Assembly: GCF_001905125.1 (NCBI RefSeq)
Contig: NZ_LWLE01000033.1
Coordinates: 369,234-433,233, forward strand
Length of the DNA: 64,000 nucleotides
Direction of reading: 5' to 3'
Source: Streptomyces sp. TSRI0281
Lineage (GTDB): Bacteria; Actinomycetota; Actinomycetes; Streptomycetales; Streptomycetaceae
Shown piece by piece: positions 43,907-52,643 of this stretch. A program made the translations under genes and the position numbers. How positions within the stretch are numbered: position 1 is the first letter of the stretch; each line of letters begins with the position of its first letter. The notes under the pieces are model-generated. The model did not search any database and had not been told where the DNA came from. It saw only the letters and a list, made by a program, of their open reading frames with translations.

Positions 43907-44923
43907 TCAGCCGGCCTCCACGAGGGCCCGGACGAGACGGAGCCAGAGGTCGGGGCTCCGGTCCGCGTGGCGGACGCTCAGCGCCGAGATCTCGCGGACC
44001 AGACGGCCACGGACCTCCTCCGGTGCCGCGGCGGCGAGATCCACGAGCTCCTCCGGAGTGATGCCGTCGGTGGCGCCCGCCAGGATCATGCCGACCTGGG
44101 CATGCGCGAAGGAGGAGAGCCGGTCGCCGAAGACCTCGCCCTCGATGCCCGCGGCATGGAGCAGCGAGTTGGCGTCACCCGCGTCGAGGGCGCGCTGCAG
44201 ATAGCTCTGGAGCGCCTCGCGGTCGCGGATCAGCTGATAGGCGGCGGCGATCCCGTCGGAGCGGGAGACATGCAGGAGAGCGTCGTGGGTGAGGGGCGCG
44301 GAGGGCGGAGCGGTCGTGCGCAGCAGGTCGGGGTGGTCCCGCAGATACTGCTGGGACTCCTTCCAGCCGCTGCACCGGAGCCATTCCGCGAGCTGGTCGT
44401 CCAGCATCAGACGGGGAAAGACGACGTCCGCTCCCTCGGCCAGGATGCGTTCCCTGAGCGCCTGGTGCTGCCGTGCGGAGTCCGGGGAGACGAGCGCGTA
44501 CTCGGCGAGCGCGACCGGCGCGTCCGGTGAGTTCAGCGTGTCGGCGTGATCCGTCCAGTACGCGTACGAATCGGCCCACGTGGCGCTGAGGAGCCAGGCG
44601 GCGACGGTCTTGAGCGTCGCCTCGGGGAGCGGCAGCCACGCGGGCACCGGCCCGCCGGACTGCTCCTGCCACACCGTCTCCAGAGCCTCGCGATTGGCCG
44701 GCGCGGCATGCCCGTAGGAGCGAAGAGCCTGTCTGGCGCGGAAGCGCGTGCTGTCCGCCCCTTCGGCGGGCGGGTCGGCCGGGTCGGCCGGGTCGGCCGG
44801 GTCGGCCGGACGGTCCGCCTGTCTCACCAGGTTCCGCAGCGCGGATTCGGTCTGGGGGCCCGGCTGTTCGAGCAGAAGGATGTCGCGTTCGAGGGCGCTG
44901 CTGGTGGCTGGATCGATCGTCAT
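43907..44923 (-). CDS. Hypothetical protein, alpha-helical
   Basis: This encodes 338 residues from ATG at 44921-44923; GGAAG lies upstream, and this start was preferred over a GTG further 5'. The protein is helical and soluble with no signal peptide. It contains a PADPADPADPADP repeat near residue 40, then WADSYAYWTDHADTLNSPDA and FPRLMLDDQLAEWLRCSGWK. It resembles helical repeat proteins of streptomycetes without named function. Monocistronic. Confidence 0.75.
   Translation of the reverse strand: MTIDPATSSALERDILLLEQPGPQTESALRNLVRQADRPADPADPADPADPPAEGADSTRFRARQALRSYGHAAPANREALETVWQEQSGGPVPAWLPLPEATLKTVAAWLLSATWADSYAYWTDHADTLNSPDAPVALAEYALVSPDSARQHQALRERILAEGADVVFPRLMLDDQLAEWLRCSGWKESQQYLRDHPDLLRTTAPPSAPLTHDALLHVSRSDGIAAAYQLIRDREALQSYLQRALDAGDANSLLHAAGIEGEVFGDRLSSFAHAQVGMILAGATDGITPEELVDLAAAAPEEVRGRLVREISALSVRHADRSPDLWLRLVRALVEAG
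44772..44807. repeat. Nine-base tandem repeat GGGTCGGCC, four copies
   Basis: Four perfect contiguous units inside the 43907-44923 gene encode the PAD tripeptide repeat. Copy-number change would stay in frame. Confidence 0.95.
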
Positions 44924-45136
44924 CAGAACTTCCACTGTCGTATCGGGGGCCTGTGCGAGGTCCCGCCGCAGCGTAGTCACGGCACGAGCGCCCATGTGCC
45001 GGACAGGGGAAAATTCAGCCTGTCCGGTCACATGGGGATACGACGGATACAGCGGATACGACGGGATGCGGCGGATACGAGGGCGTACGCCGATGCCGAT
45101 GCCGTGGCCGCGCGGGCGCGACCGCGGCTGCTGCGG

Positions 45137-46315
45137 CTACGCCAGCGCCAGCATCCGCTCCAGCGCGAGCTTCGCGTACTTCTCCGTCTCCGGGTCGACC
45201 GCGATCCGGTTGACCAGGTTGCCCTCGGCCAGCGACTCCAGCGTCCAGACGAGGTGCGGGAGGTCGATCCGGTTCATCGTCGAGCAGAAGCAGACCGTCT
45301 TGTCGAGGAAGACGATCTCCTTGTCCTCGGGCGCGAAGCGCTCGGCGAGGCGGCGGACCAGGTTCAGTTCCGTGCCGATCGCCCACTTCGAGCCGGCCGG
45401 GGCCGCTTCCAGGGCCTTGATGATGTACTCGGTCGAGCCGACGTAGTCCGCGGCCGTCACGACCTCGTGCTTGCACTCCGGGTGCACCAGTACGTTGACG
45501 CCGGGTATGCGGGCGCGCACGTCGTTGACGGAATCGACCGAGAAGCGTCCGTGCACCGAGCAGTGCCCGCGCCACAGGATCATCCTGGCGTTCCGCAGCT
45601 CCTCGGTGGTCAGGCCGCCGCCCGGCTTGTGCGGGTTGTAGAGGACGCAGTCCTCCAGGGTCATCCCCATGTCCCGTACGGCGGTGTTCCGGCCGAGGTG
45701 CTGGTCGGGGAGGAAGAGCACCTTCTCGCCCTGCTCGAAGGCCCACTCCAGGGCCGTCCTGGCATTGGAGGAGGTGCAGATCGTGCCGCCGTGCCTGCCG
45801 GTGAACGCCTTGATGTCGGCGGAGGAGTTCATGTACGAGACGGGCACCACCTGTTCGGCGACACCCGCGTCGGTCAGGACGTCCCAGCACTCGGCGACCT
45901 GTTCGGCGGTGGCCATGTCGGCCATCGAGCAGCCCGCCGCCAGGTCGGGCAGGACGACCTTCTGGTCGTCGGTCGTCAGGATGTCCGCGGACTCGGCCAT
46001 GAAGTGCACGCCGCAGAAGACGATGTACTCGGCCTCCGGCCGCGCGGCCGCGTCCCGGGCGAGCTTGAACGAGTCGCCGGTGACGTCCGCGAACTGGATG
46101 ACCTCGTCGCGCTGGTAGTGGTGGCCGAGGACGAAGACCTTGTCCCCGAGCTTCTCCTTCGCGGCACGCGCACGCTCCACCAGGTCCGGGTCGGACGGGG
46201 AGGGGAGGTCGCCGGGACACTCGACGCCGCGCTCGCTCTTCGGGTCGGCCTCGCGGCCGAGCAGCAGCAGCGCGAGGGGTGTCGGCTGTACATCCAGGGG
46301 CTGGGCCGTGGTCAC
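45137..46315 (-). CDS. nadA: Quinolinate synthase
   Basis: This encodes 392 residues from GTG at 46313-46315 after AAAGGG; a GTG nine bases further upstream is an alternative. The [4Fe-4S] enzyme condenses iminoaspartate with DHAP to quinolinate, the NAD precursor. Cys101 (IVFCGVHFMAESADIL), the LGHHYQRDEVIQFADVTGDS motif, and GHCSVHGRFS and KTVCFCSTMN cysteines are present. The first 45 residues are the extension usual in actinobacterial NadA. It is divergent from erpA, an Fe-S carrier gene, so cluster supply and use are adjacent. nadB/nadC are not in this window. Confidence 0.96.
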   Translation of the reverse strand: MTTAQPLDVQPTPLALLLLGREADPKSERGVECPGDLPSPSDPDLVERARAAKEKLGDKVFVLGHHYQRDEVIQFADVTGDSFKLARDAAARPEAEYIVFCGVHFMAESADILTTDDQKVVLPDLAAGCSMADMATAEQVAECWDVLTDAGVAEQVVPVSYMNSSADIKAFTGRHGGTICTSSNARTALEWAFEQGEKVLFLPDQHLGRNTAVRDMGMTLEDCVLYNPHKPGGGLTTEELRNARMILWRGHCSVHGRFSVDSVNDVRARIPGVNVLVHPECKHEVVTAADYVGSTEYIIKALEAAPAGSKWAIGTELNLVRRLAERFAPEDKEIVFLDKTVCFCSTMNRIDLPHLVWTLESLAEGNLVNRIAVDPETEKYAKLALERMLALA

Positions 46316-46546
46316 GTCACGCACCCTTTCTTCTCTGCGGACTCGCCTTTTCGTCTATTTGACGTTATCTATCATAACCGCTTCGTGTCACTTTGACGAT
46401 GCCGATAGCGTCGATGTGACGCATCCCGCCACGGGTGCGGTGTGCGAGCATGAAAAGGAACAGACACGCGCCTGGCCCGGAATGAATCCGCGGCCCCGAC
46501 GGTTGAAACGTCGGCAAGCAGTCCGTACAACCCGGGAGAGAAGCAG
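46316..46546. promoter_or_regulatory. Divergent nadA/erpA promoter region
   Basis: This 231-base gap is less GC-rich around 46351-46400. It contains two TTTGACG(A/T)T copies 34 bases apart (46358 and 46392) that could be -35 elements or regulator half-sites. No NrtR or NadR-type operator was recognised with confidence. Confidence 0.45.
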
Positions 46547-46903
46547 ATGTCCGTATCGGACGAGACCACCACCGTGAACGACGGCATCCTCCTTTCGGAC
46601 GCCGCCGCAGCCAAGGTCAAGGGCCTGCTGGAGCAGGAGGGCCGTGAGGACCTCGCGCTGCGTGTCGCCGTTCAGCCCGGCGGTTGCTCGGGCCTGCGCT
46701 ACCAGCTCTTCTTCGACGAGCGTTCGCTCGACGGCGACGTCGTGAAGGACTTCGACGGCGTCAAGGTCGTCACCGACCGGATGAGCGCCCCGTACCTGGG
46801 CGGCGCCTCCATCGACTTCGTCGACACCATCGAGAAGCAGGGCTTCACGATCGACAACCCGAACGCCACGGGTTCCTGCGCCTGCGGTGACTCCTTCAAC
46901 TAG
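46547..46903 (+). CDS. erpA: A-type Fe-S cluster carrier/insertion protein
   Basis: This encodes 118 residues. It has the HesB/IscA fold with the three cluster-binding Cys47 (QPGGCSGL), Cys111 and Cys113 (GSCACGDSF). GGAGA precedes ATG 46547. It delivers Fe-S clusters to apoproteins; NadA (divergent) and the Rieske protein QcrA about 12 kb away are plausible local clients. Ends at a very strong hairpin. Confidence 0.95.
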   Translation: MSVSDETTTVNDGILLSDAAAAKVKGLLEQEGREDLALRVAVQPGGCSGLRYQLFFDERSLDGDVVKDFDGVKVVTDRMSAPYLGGASIDFVDTIEKQGFTIDNPNATGSCACGDSFN

Positions 46904-46915
46904 GCGTCCCGAGCA

Positions 46916-46973
46916 ACGACTGACGGCGGCGGCCCCCGAGGAATGATCCTCGGGGGCCGCCGCCGTCAGTCGT
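46916..46973. terminator. 27-bp hairpin terminator
   Basis: Perfect 27-base arms (46916-46942 and 46947-46973) with a four-base loop lie between erpA and the convergent gene. Confidence 0.92.
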
Positions 46974-47011
46974 CGGCCGTCACCGCCCCGGCCGTGTGTT
47001 CCGAGGCGCGT

Positions 47012-48478
47012 TCAGCCGCGCGGCACCCCGCTGCCGGACGCCGCGTCGATCACCTTCCGGTCGCCCAGCGGCGCGTCCAGCGTCACCGTCCGCTTCAGTT
47101 CCTTGGCGATCATGATGCAGGCCTTGCCGCCGTCCTGCTTGGTCTCGGCCACCGACACCCGCACCTGGCCCGCGCTCTCCTCGGCGCTCGCCGTGTACGT
47201 GCTGCACGCGCCGCCCCAGAACGTCACCTCCAGCGTCCGGCCGTCCGCGCTGTACGAGCTGACCTTCCGGTCGCCCGCCTCCTGCGGCGGGTCCGACTTC
47301 GCGAGGAAGGCGGGGGCCACGGCCACCTGGGTGACGGTGCTCTGCGGGCCGCCCGGCGCCGACCGCACCGAGAAGAGCCAGGACGGTACGAGGATCTGGC
47401 GTCCGTCCACGTAGTTCAGGGCCAGCCCGAACACCGCCTTGCCGACCGTCATCGTGACCGGTGCCTCCTTGCCGTTCGACGGCACGCACTGCGGCTGCGA
47501 GGACTTCGGCCGTGAGGGCTGCTGCTCGCCCTCCAGCGGTACGGGAGTGGCGCAGCCGCCGACGTCCGGCCTGCTGGTCCGCCGGTTCGACGCGTTCAGC
47601 CGCTTCAGCGCCGCGTCCGCGCCGATCGCCGGGTAGGTGTCGCCCTTCTTCAGGGCCTTGAGGTGTCCGCTCCCGCCGATCACATCGCCCCCGGGGCCCA
47701 CCTGGATCCCGGTCTGCCAGCCGTACGTGGGCAGCCCGTCCACCACCGGGTCGGCGTTCACCACCCGTACGGGGCCCATCAGCTGGCCCGCGTCGAGCGC
47801 CGCGTCGCCCTGGCCGACCGCCTTGAGTACGGGGACGGCGGCCGCCTTGGCCGCCTTGTCGCTCACCGGGTCCGTCCGGCCCGGCACCGCGGTCCCGTTC
47901 GCGCACACCGTGGCGGACTCGCAGGGAACCGTGCCGCCGGAGCCGTACCGGGCGAACGTCCAGCTGCCCGGAGCCTGCTTGGTGACGCTCAGGACCGGGC
48001 CGGAGCCGTCCTTGCCGGCGCCCACCTTCCAGGCGGTGCCCTCGGTGCGCGGGGTGCCCGGCACACCGAGCGCCTTCGCCAGCCGGGTCACCTCGGCCGC
48101 CGTGACCGTACCCGTCGCCCGGTGGACGGCCGCGGAGTCCGGGCCGTCCGGCAGCTCGCCGGAGGCGCGGTAGGTGATGCCCGCACCGCTGGGGTCCGGT
48201 TCGCCCGGCGCGATGCCCTCGGGCGGTGCCGTAGGGGTGTTCCCGGACTCGGCGGGGCCGGCCCCGGTCTCGTCCAGGGTCAGCAGGGGGGCGGCGCTGT
48301 CGCCGCGGGCCGCGGAGCCGCTGTCCGTACCGCCGTCGCCGCCCGAAGCGGTCGAGGCCCAGTACGCGCCGCCGCCCCCGGCCAGCAGCACCGCTGCCGC
48401 CACCGAGGCCACCGCGAGCGGCGGACGCCGCCGCCGCCGGGGGCCGGTCACGTCGTTGTCGGGTCGCTCGGTGCTCAC
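47012..48478 (-). CDS. Membrane-anchored extracytoplasmic protein
   Basis: This encodes 488 residues. A short basic cytoplasmic tail and one TM helix (PPLAVASVAAAVLLAGGGGA, residues 19-38) precede a large, Gly/Ser/Thr-rich exported region with several Cys residues in pairs (VPCESATVCANG, GGCATPVPLEGE, SQPQCVP). Sequence and location between erpA and the PfkB kinase match the conserved position of a mycobacterial membrane protein beside the adenosine kinase gene. Function unknown. Confidence 0.85.
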   Translation of the reverse strand: MSTERPDNDVTGPRRRRRPPLAVASVAAAVLLAGGGGAYWASTASGGDGGTDSGSAARGDSAAPLLTLDETGAGPAESGNTPTAPPEGIAPGEPDPSGAGITYRASGELPDGPDSAAVHRATGTVTAAEVTRLAKALGVPGTPRTEGTAWKVGAGKDGSGPVLSVTKQAPGSWTFARYGSGGTVPCESATVCANGTAVPGRTDPVSDKAAKAAAVPVLKAVGQGDAALDAGQLMGPVRVVNADPVVDGLPTYGWQTGIQVGPGGDVIGGSGHLKALKKGDTYPAIGADAALKRLNASNRRTSRPDVGGCATPVPLEGEQQPSRPKSSQPQCVPSNGKEAPVTMTVGKAVFGLALNYVDGRQILVPSWLFSVRSAPGGPQSTVTQVAVAPAFLAKSDPPQEAGDRKVSSYSADGRTLEVTFWGGACSTYTASAEESAGQVRVSVAETKQDGGKACIMIAKELKRTVTLDAPLGDRKVIDAASGSGVPRG

Positions 48479-48673
48479 CGGATCGCTCCTTCGACTGCAT
48501 CGCCGTCACGTGACCTACCGTGAGCCTCCCGGACGGGAGACAACGGTGGGACGGAGCGGAGGAGCGCGCGGTTCCACCGGCGGGTGCGGGGAAACCGCGC
48601 TCGTCGCGCACGGCACGGCCCGAACCGGCGGGAAAAGGCCGGAAAGAGCCGCTGCCGCAACCGGCAGCCTGAC

Positions 48674-48871
48674 TCAGTCGCCGTATTCGGACATCGCGTC
48701 GATCAGCCGGGCGGACGCGGGAGGCACCGAGACCCCGTGAATCAGGGACGGTGTCACCGGTGCCGTGGCAGTCTTCGCAGGTACCACCCAGTGCGGCGCC
48801 ATACGCGCGCAGTCCCCGCGCAGCTCGGCCAGGCTCATTTCGGACTCACGAGGTGCGGTGTGCTTCGACAT
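48674..48871 (-). CDS. Small hypothetical protein
   Basis: This encodes 65 residues from ATG at 48869-48871: SEMSLAELRGDCARMAPHWV, then a Pro/Val linker, ending ARLIDAMSEYGD. The terminal blocks look conserved-type while the middle is variable. The RBS is weak. Position upstream of the kinase on the opposite strand fits a short Streptomyces gene seen there. Function unknown. Confidence 0.5.
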   Translation of the reverse strand: MSKHTAPRESEMSLAELRGDCARMAPHWVVPAKTATAPVTPSLIHGVSVPPASARLIDAMSEYGD

Positions 48872-49014
48872 ATCCGCACCGTACGCACGGTCGTACTCAG
48901 GTAGAAAGCCCTACTATCGGGTAGTTTTCCCCTTTCGGGCCGGGTGCGGTGACCCGGTAGCGTGAACTGTCACGCCGTCCCGGAGGGCGCGCTCCCGCGT
49001 TCCCTTCGCCTGTC

Positions 49015-49027
49015 GAGGAGAATCCTC
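49015..49027 (+). promoter_or_regulatory. RBS-overlapping mini-hairpin of the PfkB kinase
   Basis: GAGGA-GAA-TCCTC forms a five-base stem that includes the Shine-Dalgarno just before the GTG at 49031. It could modulate initiation. Confidence 0.4.
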
Positions 49028-49030
49028 CCC

Positions 49031-50005
49031 GTGCGTATTGCAGTCACCGGCTCCATTGCCACCGATCACCTCATGACCTTCCCCGGCCGTTTCGCCGACC
49101 AGCTGGTCGCGGATCAGCTGCATACGGTCTCCCTCTCCTTCCTGGTCGACAACCTCGATGTGCGCCGGGGCGGTGTCGCCGCCAACATCTGCTTCGGCAT
49201 GGGGTTGCTCGGCACCCGCCCGATCCTGGTCGGCGCGGCAGGTGCCGACTTCGACGAGTACCGCGCCTGGCTCGACCGGCACGGTGTCGAAACCGGTTCG
49301 GTACGGATCTCCGAGGTACTGCACACCGCCCGCTTCGTCTGCACGACGGACGCCGACCACAATCAGATCGGCTCCTTCTACACGGGCGCGATGAGCGAGG
49401 CCCGGCTGATCGAACTGAAGAGCGTCGCCGACCGGATCGGCGGCCTCGACCTGGTCTCGATCGGCGCCGACGACCCGGAGGCGATGCTCCGGCACACCGA
49501 GGAGTGCCGCTCCCGGAACATTCCGTTCGCCGCGGACTTCTCGCAGCAGATCGCCCGCATGGACGGCGACGACATCCGCATCCTGCTGGACGGCGCCACG
49601 TACCTCTTCTCCAATGAGTACGAGAAGGGGCTCATCGAGTCGAAGACCGGCTGGAACGACGCGGAGATCCTGTCCAAGGTCGGCCACCGGGTCACCACGC
49701 TCGGCGCCCGGGGCGTGCGCATCGAGCGCGTCGGCGAGACGACGATCGAGGTCGGCTGCCCGGACGAGGAGACCAAGGCCGACCCGACCGGCGTCGGCGA
49801 CGCCTTCCGGGCCGGATTCCTCTCCGGCCTGGCCTGGGGTGTCGGTCTGGAGCGCGCCGCCCAGGTCGGCTGCATGCTCGCCACCCTGGTCATCGAGACG
49901 GTCGGCACCCAGGAGTACACCCTGCGCCGCACCGACTTCATGGACCGCTTCACCAAGGCGTACGGCGACGAGGCCGCCGCCGAGGTGCGCCTCCACCTGG
50001 TGTAG
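49031..50005 (+). CDS. adoK: PfkB-family kinase, probable adenosine kinase
   Basis: This encodes 324 residues from GTG 49031. The PfkB signatures are GGVAANICFGMGLLGTRPIL and the C-terminal KADPTGVGDAFRAGFLSGLA with the catalytic Asp. The family phosphorylates sugars or nucleosides. Mycobacterial adenosine kinase (Rv2202c) has the same neighbourhood: next to a HesB/ErpA gene, a membrane protein and the cta/qcr cluster. That synteny is the basis of the assignment. It ends one base before the stop of the convergent desulfurase gene. Confidence 0.8.
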   Translation: MRIAVTGSIATDHLMTFPGRFADQLVADQLHTVSLSFLVDNLDVRRGGVAANICFGMGLLGTRPILVGAAGADFDEYRAWLDRHGVETGSVRISEVLHTARFVCTTDADHNQIGSFYTGAMSEARLIELKSVADRIGGLDLVSIGADDPEAMLRHTEECRSRNIPFAADFSQQIARMDGDDIRILLDGATYLFSNEYEKGLIESKTGWNDAEILSKVGHRVTTLGARGVRIERVGETTIEVGCPDEETKADPTGVGDAFRAGFLSGLAWGVGLERAAQVGCMLATLVIETVGTQEYTLRRTDFMDRFTKAYGDEAAAEVRLHLV

Positions 50006-51403
50006 TCACCGGAGCCGGCGGACCACATAGGCCGAGCCCTGCTCCGCCGGCTCCTCACCCACGTACTCCTGCCCGCGCATCTCGCACCACGCCGGGATGT
50101 CCAGGCGCGCCGCCTCGTCGTCGGACAGGACCCTCACCGTGCCGCCCACGGGTACCTCTTCGATCACTTTTGCGAGCTCGATCACCGGAATCGGGCAGCG
50201 CCTGCCCAGCGCGTCGACGACGAGTGACGCGGCGGGAGAGGGGGAGAGGGCTGTGGGGGAGGGAGGCGCGGACGCCGGGGCGCCCAGCTTCTCGCGCACC
50301 CCGGCCACCACTCCCGGCAGTACCTCCAGGAAGCGGTCGACATCGGCCCGGGTGGTGCCCGCCGGGAGCGACAACCGGACGTTTCCCTCCGACAGCACCC
50401 CCATCGCCTTGAGCACATGGCTCGGCGTCAGTGTGCTGCTGGTGCAGGACGAACCGGACGATACGGAGAATTCGGCCCGGTCCAGTTCGTGCAGCAGCGT
50501 CTCTCCATCGACATAGAGACAGGAGAAGGTGACCAGATGCGGCAGCCGTCCCTCCGGATCGCCCACCACCTCCACATCGGGCACCCGCTCGGCCACCGTC
50601 GTCCGGATCAGGTCGACCAGGGCGCGCAGCCGTACCGATTCGGCCGCCGCCTCGGCGCGTACCGCCCGCAGCGAGGCCGCGGCGGCCACGATCGCCGGGA
50701 TGTTCTCGAACCCGGCCGCCCGTCCCGACTCCCGTTCCCCGGCCGGTCCCTGGGGGGAGAAGCGGACCCCTTTGCGTACCGCCAGCAGCCCGACCCCCGC
50801 GGGACCGCCCCACTTGTGGGCGCTCGCGGTCAGCAGCGACCAGCCGCCGGGCACCGGACCCCACCCCAGCGACTGCGCCGCGTCCACCAGCAGCGGCACC
50901 CCGGCGGCGGCGCAGATTCCGGCCACCTCGGCCACCGGCTGCTCGGTGCCCACCTCGTGGTTGGCCGACTGCAGGCAGGCCAGCGCGGTGTCCGCCCGCA
51001 GGGCCCCGGCGTACGCCGCCGGGCTCACCGCCCCCGACCGGTCGACCGGCACCTCGGTGAACGAGCCCCCGCCCGCCTCGTGGGCGGCGGCCGAATGGAG
51101 TACCGACGAATGTTCGACCGCGGAGTGGACCAGATGGCGCCCGACACGCCGACGCCCGGAAAGGGCCCCGGCAATTCCCGAGTGCACCGCCGTCGTCCCC
51201 GAAGAGGTGAACACCAGCTCGTCCGGACGGCAGCCGACGGACTCCGCCGCGGCCTCGCGGGCCGCGTCCAGCAGCAGCCGGGCGCGCCGCCCCTCCCGGT
51301 AGAGCCTGGCGGGATCGGCCCAGCCCTCGTCCAGCGAGGCAAGCAGCGCCTGGCGGGCGACGGGGTGCAGGGGGGCGGCGGAGGCGGCGTCGAAGTAGGG
51401 CAC
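50006..51403 (-). CDS. Cysteine desulfurase fused to a C-terminal TusA domain
   Basis: This encodes 465 residues. Residues 1-375 are a class-V PLP enzyme of the NifS/IscS type: Lys197 in TASAHKWGGP binds PLP, His149 is in SANHEVGTE, and Cys320 in SSGSSCTSSTLTP is the persulfide Cys. After a Pro/Ser linker (about 377-392), residues 393-465 form a TusA/SirA-like domain starting SLVVDALGRRCPIPVIELAK with acceptor Cys403. The arrangement suggests sulfur taken from cysteine is relayed in cis to TusA. End target (tRNA thiolation, molybdenum cofactor or Fe-S) is not shown. Convergent with the PfkB kinase with zero spacing. Confidence 0.93.
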   Translation of the reverse strand: MPYFDAASAAPLHPVARQALLASLDEGWADPARLYREGRRARLLLDAAREAAAESVGCRPDELVFTSSGTTAVHSGIAGALSGRRRVGRHLVHSAVEHSSVLHSAAAHEAGGGSFTEVPVDRSGAVSPAAYAGALRADTALACLQSANHEVGTEQPVAEVAGICAAAGVPLLVDAAQSLGWGPVPGGWSLLTASAHKWGGPAGVGLLAVRKGVRFSPQGPAGERESGRAAGFENIPAIVAAAASLRAVRAEAAAESVRLRALVDLIRTTVAERVPDVEVVGDPEGRLPHLVTFSCLYVDGETLLHELDRAEFSVSSGSSCTSSTLTPSHVLKAMGVLSEGNVRLSLPAGTTRADVDRFLEVLPGVVAGVREKLGAPASAPPSPTALSPSPAASLVVDALGRRCPIPVIELAKVIEEVPVGGTVRVLSDDEAARLDIPAWCEMRGQEYVGEEPAEQGSAYVVRRLR

Positions 51404-51566
51404 GCCGCCACGCTAGCCCGCACCCGGCTCCACCTCGGTGGCGGCTGCCCGCCGAGACCGGGAGAGGGGGCGTCAGATGGCGCCCGGAGGCCCGGATTCC
51501 ACCCCTTCGGGGAGTCGGGCGGCGCGTTGGGCACCCTCCCCGCGCGACCCCAAATAGCGTCCAGTA

Positions 51567-51595
51567 GGGTTTGGTCCGCATAAACATCCAAACCC
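51567..51595. promoter_or_regulatory. Inverted repeat upstream of ctaC
   Basis: GGGTTTGG (51567-51574) and CCAAACCC (51588-51595) are separated by 13 less GC-rich bases, 80 bases before the ctaC start. A candidate operator or mRNA hairpin. Confidence 0.5.
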
Positions 51596-51674
51596 CTGCC
51601 CGCGTCAGGGCCGGCGACCGACCAGCGAGACGGGCGCGCCGACCGTGCGGGCGAGACTCTCGGGAAGGCGCTAC

Positions 51675-52643
51675 GTGAGTCCCAACGGCTCCGACCGCTC
51701 GTCGCGGCGCCCGATGCGGCGGAAGCTGCCGCAGGTGCTGACTGCGGGCCTGGTCCTGGCGACGGCCTCCGGTTGTTCATACAACTGGGAGGATTTCCCC
51801 CGCCTTGGTATGCCCACCCCGGTAACGGAAGAGGCCCCTCGGATCCTCTCCCTCTGGCAAGGCTCGTGGGCGGCAGCGCTCATCACGGGTGTCCTTGTCT
51901 GGGGGCTGATCATCTGGAGCGTCATCTTCCACCGGCGTAGCCGGACCAAGGTGGAGGTACCTCCGCAGACCAGGTACAACATGCCCATTGAGGCGTTGTA
52001 CACAGTGGTTCCCCTCATCATCGTCTCGGTGCTCTTCTACTTCACCGCGCGTGATGAATCGAAGCTCCTGGAGCTCTCCGACAAGCCGGCCCACACGATC
52101 AATGTGGTCGGCTACCAGTGGAGCTGGGGCTTCAACTACATCGAGAAGGTGGAAGGCCAGCCCTCCGCCAGCAGTGAGTTCCCCAAGGAGCTCGACGCCA
52201 TCCCCGACCGGTACCGCAAGGACTTCCCCCAGGACGCCGGCGGCGTCTACGACGTGGGCATCCCCGGCACCCGTAACCCGCAGAACGGCAACCCGGGTCC
52301 GACCCTGTGGCTGCCGAAGGGTGAGAAGGTCCGCTTCGTCCTCACTTCGCGTGACGTCATCCACTCCTTCTGGGTGGTGCCGTTCCTCATGAAGCAGGAC
52401 GTCATCCCGGGCCACACCAACGCGTTCGAGGTCACTCCCAACCGGGAGGGCACCTTCATGGGCAAGTGCGCCGAGCTCTGCGGCGCCGACCACTCCCGGA
52501 TGCTCTTCAACGTCAAGGTCGTCTCCCCGGAGCGTTACCAGCAGCACCTCAAGGAGCTGGCGGAGAAGGGTCAGACGGGCTACGTGCCGGCAGGCATCGA
52601 GCAGACGGACCCGGCCAGGAATGCGGAGACGAACAAACTGTGA
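51675..52643 (+). CDS. ctaC: Cytochrome c oxidase subunit II (lipoprotein)
   Basis: This encodes 322 residues from GTG 51675 after GGGAAGG. A lipobox (LATASGC, Cys34) and two TM helices (about 66-86 and 106-124) hold the Cu-A domain outside. Cu-A ligands are His230, Cys265, Glu267, Cys269, His273 and Met276 (CAELCGADHSRM). It accepts electrons from the QcrC cytochrome c in the actinobacterial bcc-aa3 supercomplex. GTGA overlap with ctaD. Confidence 0.97.
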   Translation: MSPNGSDRSSRRPMRRKLPQVLTAGLVLATASGCSYNWEDFPRLGMPTPVTEEAPRILSLWQGSWAAALITGVLVWGLIIWSVIFHRRSRTKVEVPPQTRYNMPIEALYTVVPLIIVSVLFYFTARDESKLLELSDKPAHTINVVGYQWSWGFNYIEKVEGQPSASSEFPKELDAIPDRYRKDFPQDAGGVYDVGIPGTRNPQNGNPGPTLWLPKGEKVRFVLTSRDVIHSFWVVPFLMKQDVIPGHTNAFEVTPNREGTFMGKCAELCGADHSRMLFNVKVVSPERYQQHLKELAEKGQTGYVPAGIEQTDPARNAETNKL

